Part shown: piece after piece, positions 12,729-22,134 of the stretch
Numbering within the stretch: position 1 is the stretch's first letter
Layout of the letters: every line of letters begins with the position of its first letter
From: Phallusia fumigata
Lineage: Eukaryota > Chordata > Ascidiacea > Phlebobranchia > Ascidiidae
DNA length: 62,023 bases
Direction of reading: 5' to 3'
Assembly: GCA_008931825.1 (NCBI GenBank)
Contig: QXVZ01002811.1
Location: 1 to 62,023 of the forward strand
Notes under the pieces: model-generated
Databases searched by the model: none
Seen by the model: only the letters and a program-made list of their open reading frames with translations
Told to the model about the DNA's origin: nothing
Translations under genes and position numbers: made by a program

Positions 12729-14919
12729 AACAAGAACACAAAAAAGTGAATATCACTGAAACTGCAAAACCTTATAGGGAATCCCCAAGATTGCGATTAC
12801 AGTTTTTAAATGTTTACGGTAAAATTATCCGAAGCTTTTGGTGGGGATTAATTTTAGTTTCATTCAAAACATTTTTCTTAACCCGAGACCGTATGCGTTT
12901 GTTTATTTCTTCTAGTGTTTTTTCGCAGTTTCGGGGATTCCCACANTGGACGTTTAGCGTTCGTCTTCTTATTTCTGTAGCGGCTTATCGTTTTAACCAC
13001 GAATAACACGTTACTTAACTCAAAAACTGAATCACAAGATGACCAGGCACAATTCGCTTCTGGTGTCTTATCTTTCCGGATGTGTTCAATTTATAGAAAC
13101 GTTGACAAACGCATCCTCCATATGTAACACGAACCGCCCAGAGAGTGAAATTCTCATTGCCTTAAGCCATAGTTAATTAATTTAAATGCTTCTTTTTTAT
13201 TCTATAGAATCCTGAACAGAGTAAAACGCTGAAAGCTTTTACCTATATAGCGCGATTTTACCACCTAACCAGACAGAGATTGAACTGGAACGTCCCCATT
13301 AACGACTAGCAAAGTCATTGAAAAAAGTGTTTCTGTCTCAATGATCAATTTAAGTCGAAGTATGTGCTTGTACATAAACACATAAACAAACCATAGCGAC
13401 AAGCGTTCACATTTTGTTTACAGTTTGCGATCACGGTCAACGGACATTGCACAAAAGGCGACAAATAATCTTCCCACGCGCTTTTTGTGACTAAACAGTT
13501 CGGTCGGTCCGTACTGCAACTGCCTATACGGCACGCTTAAAGCAGTTTAACTGAACTAAAAAATGCTGAATTAACACTTTTTGCCAACGCTGCACAAACG
13601 GTAAAACAAACTTTGGATGTTATGTGTTTGACACCAAAGTGGCTCTTTAGGGCTTTGCTTGCCACAGAAGTACATCCTTGGCAATTACCTGCCTACGTAG
13701 GGGAGACCGCTTTGTTGTTCGTTTGTTACTGACTTTATGCCTAAGTCTTTTGAAGAACTTTAAACATACGAAGGTGTGATACGACACCATGGGTGCCTTA
13801 CCTATCGTAAGTTTAATTATACACATCCTAAATTACAACGTTTGTGCGTTTTGCAGTAATTATTTTCATTTCTTAAACGGATCTACCTTTTTAACATCCC
13901 AGTGTGGCAAAAAAACAGCGCAAAAATCCTATTTCGTATTTCATGCAGCAGACCGTTTCAGTGCTACATAAACCTGTAGTTGTCAGCTGTAGCAGTGTAA
14001 TAAAAAAATGTTCACAACTGTCAGCCCAGCAAAAGATAACTCTGCTGCGGCAGAATCAAAACAACACATCGCCACTAGAGGCGCCAGACAGCGTGAGTGA
14101 CGCAATATACACAAGCGCAAATGGGATGAGTTGTTCAGCGGGTCTGGTCAAATCGAATTGCAAAGTTGATGTCTATAGCGAACTGGAGTCCACATCAGTA
14201 AACGTTTGCGGGTATTTTGTGTTGAAGGGCGAGTTTGATTGAGAAGACAAAATATTTAGACAGGTGCTAAATCACAATGACACGCTTGACTTAATTGAGC
14301 ATGTTCACGAAACGGCTTTAGGCTTCCACTAGCAACACCAGCAACAAACCCCAGTGTGAACAAGGTTTTTGCTTCGCTTCTATAGAATTAAAAAAATGTT
14401 GCCAACATAATTGCTCGACCGATAAACGAACATTAACTGTTGGGTTAAACCTCGTAAAAAAGTAATTAAGACCAACGATGAACGCCAATGAAAAGCACGA
14501 TTTTTCAAAGCAGTTAAACTAGCTATAGACAAACAACTCACGGTTTTAAACAATCTCACTCAGAAGATACAAGCCAGTACTTGTGCGTGAAACATTTTCT
14601 ACGTTTCGACAAACGCTGTTGTCATCATCAGTAATGACTCGGAAAAGCGGCGCAAAGTTACTTGTTGAGGTAAAAGAAAAAAAGGAGTAACTGTTAAACT
14701 TTACTGATGAAACCAACCATAGAAAACATGCAACAAACCTAAATAAATATTACAGATCTGGCTATATAACGGGGATCAAATACAAATCTAGTATACATCA
14801 CATAGTTATATTCATTTTAAAAACTATGACCTTTGGTAAAAAAATCCGTTCACTAACAAAAACAGTGTAATAATGTAATTATTTTTTCAGGACAAGAAAA
14901 TTTGGTTTCAATAAAACAG
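12729..14919. other. Spacer between CDIPT copies B and C, no supported gene
   Basis: Exons 1 and 2 of copy B would be expected here, but I find no frame encoding the D-x2-D-G-x2-A-R motif or the PNLI start. An N lies at 12946. A 112-codon plus-strand frame at 13904-14242 has no recognisable domain. One fold-back arm is present at 14562. Confidence 0.4.
14562..14632 (+). repeat. Fold-back family C, single arm
   Basis: AGAAGATACAAGCCAGTACT, TTTCTACGTTTCGACAAACG and CTGTTGTCATCATCAG match the left arm of family C. The bases that follow (GACTCGGAAAAGCGGCGCAA) match the core of the 59156 copy in reverse orientation. Confidence 0.55.
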
Positions 14920-17900
14920 TTAGTTAGTCTTGTGTTCTTCATTGATTCGTTTTGCATCGTGTTTGGCAAGAATAATTGCTCCTTCCACAAGCTGGCAGAT
15001 GTTGGTCAGGAATTTCAAGACTATAAGCGGCGCAGTTCCACACAGCAGCACCTGTAGTATTCCCATTCCAGCCAATTTTACTGCAACACAGAAGTGAGCT
15101 GTTGGCGATTCCTGCACATTTGCATTGACAAAAATTCGTTGCAATGAATTGAGTTACGTTTTAAAAGGGCTTGACTTGACTATAAACTTTTTAGCACATA
15201 AAGTTGTTCAAAATGGCGGCGCAATTTACAATTTTTCTATTTTTCTACTTCTGACATACTTTGTAAAACAGTGTTCTTTTTCAGCTATAAGTTTCAGTTA
15301 ATTACACTACTCTGTGATTACCACAAGGTTTACAACCACTGCTCTGACAAGTCCGTTTTAAATAACGTGTTACTTCAGCTAAGCACGCAACTTACTTTGT
15401 GGCCCCTCGGTGAAGTGCAGGAGATACATGAGGACGAGAAACAACTCCTGGCCAACAGTCAACAGGACAAGTAAGCTCTGCAAAAATAATTGTGATTTTC
15501 AGAACATTGTTGAAAAATACTGCCACCTATTGGCAGTGTTTCCAAAACAATTTTTTCCAAGGTTACTGCATGTGGGACGAAATTCTTACATTTGCCCTTC
15601 ATTCCCAACACAAAAAAGTTAAGTGTTCCCCAAACAACCGGGTTTAGTTTGTCGTACAGCAGTATTTCTAACAAATTTTCGATGCGGCGCCTTAGGAAAG
15701 TTGGTTGGACTTTCGACGCATCAGCGATAAGAATTTCATAAAGACTCTTTAATTTAAATTGAATTCATATTTACAAAAACCGTTTAGCTACAAAACGGAA
15801 TTATTGTGCGACGCTTTTGGAAAATTAAAACGACGCACAGTTTCAGAACGACGGGCGAACAGCACAACAAAACAATCATAAAAACAAAACAACTGCGAAC
15901 TTACTCTGTGCGAATAATAGAACTGTAAGATGGGGTTCGTGGCTTTCCTGGTCTTGTGGCTTGTAGATCTTTCCACTGCGGCGGCGTGAGCGTAAATCCA
16001 GTGCCCGGTCAAGTCCACGAGCATGCTAAGAACAAACGAAAACCGAAAATATTGTTAAACCAAAAAGCACTCAAGGTGTGTGGGCACAGAACTACTGGTA
16101 CAGTTGTTAGAGCTAAAACAAACACTACTCTGTGATTACAAGGGGTAGTTGGAATCTTTTCGCCATTTTATTGCTTTCCAGAACATACTGAGTAATACGA
16201 GAACCGGTTGGTGATTTTGAAGGGGTGCAGGCATCAATGAAGGTTAGGAAAAAAGTTAAAAGCCACTGGACTACTCAGATCAGATTCTATAGGATAAATA
16301 TTAACTGCTTATGAGGGGGAGGCTTTCAAATATTCCTAAGAATGATATGCAAAGGCGGTGCAGGGGTAGATTTTTAAGGGCACATCGGTAAAACTGATAC
16401 AAAAACGTTTTGTACATACACAAGGGTGGCTTTCAACCAGCTAACAGCCCCAAATTAAACATGGAATTAGTAGCAACTTGTCTGGGACCCTAATTAAGAT
16501 TAAACCCAGTTTCCCTGCGCTAATCGATGGCCACTAGATGGCGCGCAACTGCTGCTCTCGTAACTTGCATTGAGTTTTTTTCGGCCTTCTTCGTATCTTC
16601 TCTGCTCGGTTCATCACATGCTTGTTGACAACACTTCGCGGCAGTTAGTAGTTTTACCAGTTATTTGCGTTTTTGTATTGTTGCTGCAGCAGATGCGTCG
16701 CCCGTGCTTCGTAATACGGTTAACTCTACTCAGTATCTCACCACAGCTGAAGAAAAACAGCATACTGAGGGTAAAATTGGACAAGGACGGCTTGTAAAAG
16801 TGCGGTGGAACAGATATCTGTCATCAAGTCAAAGATCGCTCCGAAGGCAGTGCACTAAAAAAAAAACAAATGTTGTCATAAATTTTTGTCCGTTAAAGTT
16901 GATTATGACACTAGATGGATTGGCCTAAAATGCAAGTGTATAGTCTTGTATCTAACATATTTCGTGCGCATTTCTTTGCGCTCTAAGAACTCTGAACTTT
17001 CGAAAATTTTTCTTACATAGTGTTTAGGCTTCTGCTTTTGGCATGTCATTGGCATGTTTAGCAGTGGCGTAGCAGTCGAAACTGTGGTGTGGATAATTAC
17101 CACAAGGATATTTCATTTGAGAGTTAAAACATTTTTTTACAGCACAGTAACGTGTGGAAACTTTTTGCCAAATGCGTCTTGAAAAAGTTGATGAGTTAAG
17201 TTGAGTTGAGTTTATTTCGCTTGGTAGAAGAAAACATAGCGACACAATAGCACTAAATCGATCACCAGGCCTAAAATAGCTGCCCAACGTTATGAGTCAC
17301 AAAAAGGTTAAGGACACAATTGTTGGATCAAAGTTAAACGCGCTGCAACTACATTGTCCTTACAAGGTGTTATGTGACAGGGACTTACTTTAACCACCCA
17401 AATATTTTCCCAAATTTTCTAAAAACTAAACATGTTGACATCGACTTCCAGATCGACCAACAACAAAATTATGGCGGTACAAAATGCCTACTTGGTTTAA
17501 AAGTCGAGCCACATTTCCATCAACTCCGTCCAAAATGTCGTTTAGAACATAACAGACAGCTGCGAGATGGTGGTTGGTCGACGTATAGTTGAGAAATGCG
17601 AGAATCAAAACAATTCGAAAGTAACCTGTGGTGGGTAAAAGTTGACAATGTTTGGCTGTGAACTTACTCTATAGTTACTAGCATTGAAACCAGTGGTTCC
17701 CAAACTTTTTTTGGTAAAAAATCCTTTTGCTTTTTTTGTAACGTTTTCGTTCCTAACCTAATACACATGAAATGATATGTAGTAGTATTAAAAGGTTTGG
17801 AACCACTAGTTTACCTAAAACGAAATACAGTACAATAACTCAAATATAAAGTGGAAATTTCTTCCCTTAACTCAAACAATTCGCACCTGAAAATCTTTAA

Positions 17901-18001
17901 TTTAAAATGTCTGACATCATACCTACTATATTGGACCAAAACAGTAGAACGTTTCTGTACGTGTACTGCGTAGGATTCTTAGAAATTGTGACTGTGTCCA
18001 T
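14920..18001 (-). CDS. Diverged phosphatidylinositol synthase paralogue, copy C, complete
   Basis: A CDP-alcohol phosphatidyltransferase of the CDIPT type. Six exons on the minus strand: 18001-17923, 17625-17492, 16854-16742, 16025-15905, 15477-15396, 15080-14920; 690 bp, 229 residues. Internal exons of 134, 113 and 82 bp equal those of copy A, and all phases match. The N-terminus is longer (MDTVTISKNPTQ, then NVLLFWSNIVG where A has NILLFVPNLIG). The motif D-G-x2-A-R-x8-G-x3-D-x3-D is kept: NDILDGVDGNVARLLNQ, then TAFGAIFDLMTD. The Arg after the last Asp in human and copy A is Ile here, and SHW is GHW. Exon 5 keeps QELF and LHFTEGP; exon 6 has LTNICQLVEG and the tail INEEHKTN. The intact frame and motif suggest an active enzyme; its substrate preference is unknown. 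Confidence 0.9.
15676..15855 (+). mobile_element. hAT-like MITE family B, in an intron of CDIPT copy C
   Basis: It carries the family B blocks GTTGGTTGGACTTTCGACGC, ATCAGCGATAAGAATTT, ACGGAATTATTGTGCGACGC and AATTAAAACGACGCACAG. It has no coding capacity. Other copies lie at 20332, 22974, 51060, 53329 and 53741. Confidence 0.6.
17199..17390 (+). mobile_element. Dispersed repeat family A copy
   Basis: It runs from the TTGAGTTTATTTCGCTTGG head to the block GTGTTATGTGACAGGGACTT, and lacks the last ~60 bp of the fuller copies. It lies in intron 2 of CDIPT copy C and does not touch an exon. Confidence 0.6.
17691..17808. mobile_element. 118-bp hAT-like MITE
   Basis: The ends are near-perfect inverted repeats: CAGTGGTTCCCAAAC on the left, and GTTTGGAACCACTAG on the right. 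The interior is AT-rich and non-coding. CAGTG-type ends are typical of hAT elements. It lies in intron 1 of CDIPT copy C. Confidence 0.65.
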
Positions 18002-18437
18002 GCCTTGAGACCACTAAGTCATTACCACCTATTGGCAACAAACTGCACAAAATCTACATGTAAAGTTAAATTTTTCCAAAAAACTTTCATTCAGCTCAGA
18101 ACAGCAGCCCAACAATAACAACTAGACAGTGGTGCGTGTACACAAGGTGTAGAATGTGAATAGTTGTCAAAAATGTCCTTGCCATTGTTCAGAACTATGC
18201 GATGAACAATGGGTAGTTTGTCTTCTGTAAAAGATGAAACCAACTTTTGTTCCAGGTTTTGGTTTTTAGTTTAAGCAATTCCTGAATCAGTTTTTTATTG
18301 GTCCGACAAAAAAAAATTAGTACATTACAGTATTCCAACACAAACCTTGACGAATTTGCCCAACTGTATTGCATTATAACTGGTTGATGGATACATTCAC
18401 AAAATACACAAACAGTAGTTTCATGCATTTGACTGAT

Positions 18438-18443
18438 TTTATT
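18438..18443 (-). other. Candidate poly(A) signal for PIERCE1
   Basis: AATAAA on the minus strand lies about 340 bp after the PIERCE1 stop, the nearest canonical signal that I see. Confidence 0.35.
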
Positions 18444-18778
18444 AATGATGCATCGTGACAATTTCACAACACTAAATCAATCAAGTGGAATTTGCAGTGA
18501 ACACAACATCAATTATGTATGAGAAAAATATTCGAGTTATCTACCAAACACTTTGTTAAATGCTTGCATTGGGTAATGCTTTAAAACCATCTCAAATAAG
18601 TTTGTTACAAATGACAAATGGTTGAACACATTTTCCTCTTACAGTTATTATGGATGTTCAACATGTTAAAATTGCATCACAACAATTCACAATTGTTTTT
18701 CTGAGTTCGCTAAACTTCTACGAGAAGAGCATTTTCAACAAAGATGGAATAACTTTAGTTCACGTTAAATGTGTATCA

Positions 18779-19541
18779 TTAAACATTGGGGTTTGCCGAA
18801 TAACTTTTGTGGAAATTTAGTCTGTTCATAGTGGTAAGGCAAGCATTATCTGGGCCAGTTACTAAGCTTTTCTCCACATAAGTGTTTAAAGAATTGTTCT
18901 TGTACATTCCGCAAAGTCCAAGATGGGTGGAGAATTTCTGTGACCTCGGCTTGAACGATGTTGGTACTGTGTGCACCGTGGGTCCACGAGATCCATAAAC
19001 CATATTCGATGTTCGATAGATCGGGTGCGGATCAGTGGATCTAGCGCAGATATATGTTTGAGTTTTTACTTTTGTATCTGTTCATGTCTGGTAATATGCA
19101 GGCAGTTAAACAGTTACAAACAAGCTCAATACACCAGAGTTCCTGGAGCAAACAGCATCTGGTTCCCCAGCAAACAAACAAATCATTGAATAATTTATCA
19201 GTAAAGCACATAGAATATAAAATACAAAACAAGTTTCATAAAAACCTTGAATTTCAGAAGTTCATTTGGGTTTAAAATATCCAAATTTCAGAACAAAAAT
19301 TAAAATGACACATTTCTTACACAGTTATACTTTTTGTACAACTGCTATCATTGTTCAAATCCAAGTGGTTTGGGCAAATTATTGGGGATAAGATGTTAAA
19401 ATATAATAACATGCAAAATACTTACTTGTAACCCTTTACCCAATCAGGATTTTCAAATCTTCCAGGTAAGTCATCATCAGTCTTGTAATAGTGAGAGGTT
19501 TGGTTTGGGGCAACCTCTTCATTTTCCTTTGCTTCAGCCAT
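18779..19541 (-). CDS. PIERCE1: Piercer of microtubule wall 1 protein
   Basis: A microtubule inner protein family that sits in the lumen of ciliary doublet microtubules and is needed for ciliary motility. Two exons: 19541-19426 and 19040-18779, joined in phase (AA|A), 378 bp, 125 residues (human 136). Family motifs in order: YYKTDDDLPGRFENPDW and KGY at the end of exon 1, IYRTSNMVYGSRGPTVH at the start of exon 2, then KFSTHLGLCGMYKNN, LNTYVEKSLVTGPDN and LNFHKSYS before TAA. Human PIERCE1 has DYYRVSADLPGRFNNP, YRTSNQAYGSRAPTVH and KSIVTGPDN at the same places. The protein is soluble with no membrane segment. The next gene downstream on this strand is CDIPT copy C, functionally unrelated. Confidence 0.95.
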
Positions 19542-19763
19542 TATTACCAAAATACTAAAAACCTGATATTCCTATCACGTTGAAGTTTTATCTATAAACT
19601 GCAGTCAGTCATTGAGATTTACATGCTTTATACCAAAGCAGCACATACAATTTTAACATAACACATTGCCATTATATCACAAACATCACTCAACAAATTC
19701 GATAAAGTTTTTTTTGGTGATCTACAAAAACAATTTATTTCCAGATTTTAAGACCATTGTTGT

Positions 19764-19777
19764 GTTGTCATGGGTAC
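19764..19777. promoter_or_regulatory. X-box-like site upstream of PIERCE1
   Basis: GTTGTCATGGGTAC matches 11 of 14 positions of the RFX X-box consensus GTTRCCATRGYAAC, including the central CAT and the outer GTT. It lies 223 bp upstream of the PIERCE1 start codon, where X-boxes of ciliary genes are often found. The right half-site is imperfect, so this is a candidate only. Confidence 0.3.
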
Positions 19778-20331
19778 GATCTTTCATGCATGACTGGTTG
19801 ATATACTTCGCTGCGCAGGAAAAATAACATTTATTTTCAAAGGGGCAAAAAAATGTTGCAAGTTGAATTTAAAATCAATCTTCTTTTTAACAAGTAGGGT
19901 AAGTTATGTTTCAGAATATTTAAGTATTGTGTGGTTTGTAGATAAATGTTTTTAACTCATTTAAACGAACGATTTTGCCTTGTTACGGACAAAATTTGTA
20001 CAGAATCCAAATTTTTCAATTAACTGCGATTAGAACGTGTTTTCGAACAGATTTTCTGTAGCTTTGAATTCGGCAACAAAGACAAGTATTATATTAAACA
20101 GGAATTTTGTATATAACCCGTCATCAAGGTTTGCAAAACAATACTCTCAGCCTTTTTATTCAAATAGCCTGGGGCAACTGTGCGAAGGCACATGTTGGCA
20201 AATTTAGCTTGACCTTGTGACCTTCAGTCGCGGGTTTAAGTTCGAGACACACTTTTGATGGTAATCGTGCGTCATTACGTTCCTGAGAAGGAAGACAGTT
20301 CAATTGACTAGACTATCTGATGTCAGTGTAC

Positions 20332-20485
20332 AACAGTGTTCCACAAACTTTTTTCGTTGCCACGCGTTTGGAAAAGTTGGTTGGATATTCGACGCACCAG
20401 CGATAAGAATTTGATAAAGACGCTTATTGTCGAAGTTGTATTTATTGACACAAAAACAAAAAGCTACGAAACGAAACGAAAGGTA
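20332..20485 (+). mobile_element. hAT-like MITE family B copy
   Basis: The left end CAGTGTTCCACAAACTTTTT is followed by GGAAAAGTTGGTTGGATATT, CGACGCACCAGCGATAAGAA and CAAAAAGCTACGAAACG. The right part is truncated. Confidence 0.6.
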
Positions 20486-20572
20486 CAGTTAGATAACTGC
20501 GGGTGTGCAAAGTTGGTTGTTGTGAAAATATTTGTTTTCCCGAACAACCAAAGTCGCTTTTGTGTTTGATTG

Positions 20573-20723
20573 GGTAAAGTTGAGTTTATTGAAATCATAT
20601 CGACACAATTGCACTAAATCAATCACCAAGCTGGAAATAGCTGCGCAACGCAGACACGTTATGAGGCGCAAAAAAGTAAAGGACACAATTGGTGGCTCGA
20701 GGTAAAACGCGCTACAGCTACAC
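20573..20723 (+). mobile_element. Dispersed repeat family A copy
   Basis: It contains GTTGAGTTTATTG, CGACACAATTGCACTAAATC, AATAGCTGCGCAACGCAGAC and GGACACAATTGGTGGCTCGA, ending at GCTACAGCTACACCG. It follows the family B copy at 20332 with about 90 bp between. Confidence 0.6.
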
Positions 20724-22134
20724 CGCGTTGATATAGTATTGTCTACAAAAGTTAGCAAAACTTAGCCAAACCATCATTTCTGACTGTAATCAATGCACGC
20801 AGACATACGTATATGCCTAATTGACATCCTTCTGCGCACAGGTATACCATTATTATTCAAACAAGAGTTTCTCAGGTCTGCAATTAAGCACAAAGTCAGG
20901 CCAAGCGATGAACTCGAATGACCTCACGTAGATGAGACAGTAATTAACTCAGAATGAAGATGAATGGATCAGTGTTTGTCCCCAGAAAGACTTTAAGCAG
21001 CGTGATGGCCAATAACTTTCAGTGCATTAAAAACTACATTTGTAACTTAAACGGTTTAAGTAGGTTGGTGTTACAAGTTATTGCGATTCGGTCAAGTTTA
21101 CAGAAGGGAATATGTTTGGAAGTTGATAAAACCATGCGTAATGTGGTTTTTAACTCGATGTGTAATTACCGTACCTTTTAAAGGATGTTTAAGTCATTAA
21201 ATCTTATTCCAATGTACTGACGATTCCTAATTTTTCGGCGAAATATATGTATATTTTAGTAGAAGTTCATGTTAAATGACTTGTATTCTAAAGTTGAAGT
21301 TTAAGTCAGATTTTGATTTAGGGTTTTGCTAGTTTATGTTTTCCAAACGCTTGACAAGGTTAACCTGTAATTTTTAATTTTAATGTTTAAATACCATGAC
21401 TTTTGGTAAAAAGCAAATATTAAGTTAAGCAAGGTTTTAAGTTTAATTTGCGCGTTGTTACACGAAGTATGCGGCTAATGTTCATGAAGATAAAACTTCA
21501 TGTCCCCTTCCATATAAACACAACGCACTGTTAAATTTCTCGTTCAAGATAGGCTACACATGCTACTACGTCTACGAGCCCTAAGGGCAAATACGCTCTG
21601 GCTTATAATAAGGCTAGTAGCATTTGGCAAAATAATAAGTGTAGTGTATGTAGCATTTGAAGCAATACAAACAGTACATGATTATATTTTGATATGTTGC
21701 CTTCAGGACAGTTACGGAGAGCGATGTTAATAGGTTGAAAATCAATTTTAACCAAATAGTTGGATATTTAAAAATTTCCTTAGTTCTTTTAGTAAGTTTT
21801 TGATTTTTGAATGACGCAAAAGCATTTGAGCAGCTACTTATAGTTGAAACATTACATCATATTGTGATATCTTGGCGGATTTTAACTACACTACTTTCAG
21901 GGGGTGCAATTCGCTTGTGAACCGTTGCACGCAACGAGTTTAAAATGACAAGCAACTTAGTTTTTCAAATATTGAGCAAAAACAATTCTAAGATATGTGC
22001 AAAAACAGAGCTACAAATGCATTTTATGAAAATCTTGCCTTTTTAGGGTAGTTTGTCGAAAGGAAAATGTCTGTCCCGAAAAAGTGACCGATAGAAATGT
22101 CACTGACCGATTATAAAGCGGGCATTTTGAGAAC

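Larger units (their letters stand above)
19542..22134. other. Divergent spacer between PIERCE1 and the olfactomedin gene
   Basis: This 2.6-kb stretch separates two divergent start codons and should hold both promoters. It contains a family B element (20332-20485), a family A element (20573-20723) and AT-rich sequence without recognisable exons. A 75-codon plus-strand frame at 20954-21181 looks random. Confidence 0.45.

Noticed and set aside
13904-14242. 112-codon plus-strand frame
   Set aside because: It is the longest frame in the spacer but has no recognisable domain, splice context or neighbour logic; it is compatible with chance.
16665-16928. 87-codon plus-strand frame
   Set aside because: It is the antisense shadow of exon 3 of CDIPT copy C (16742-16854, minus).
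17404-17433. Short exon after exon 2 of CDIPT copy C reading KFGK-like residues
   Set aside because: It resembles the start of exon 3, but the true exon 3 with the full catalytic motif is at 16742-16854 and has the right length and phase.
20954-21181. 75-codon plus-strand frame between PIERCE1 and the olfactomedin gene
   Set aside because: It has no recognisable motif, no splice signals and no homologous look.
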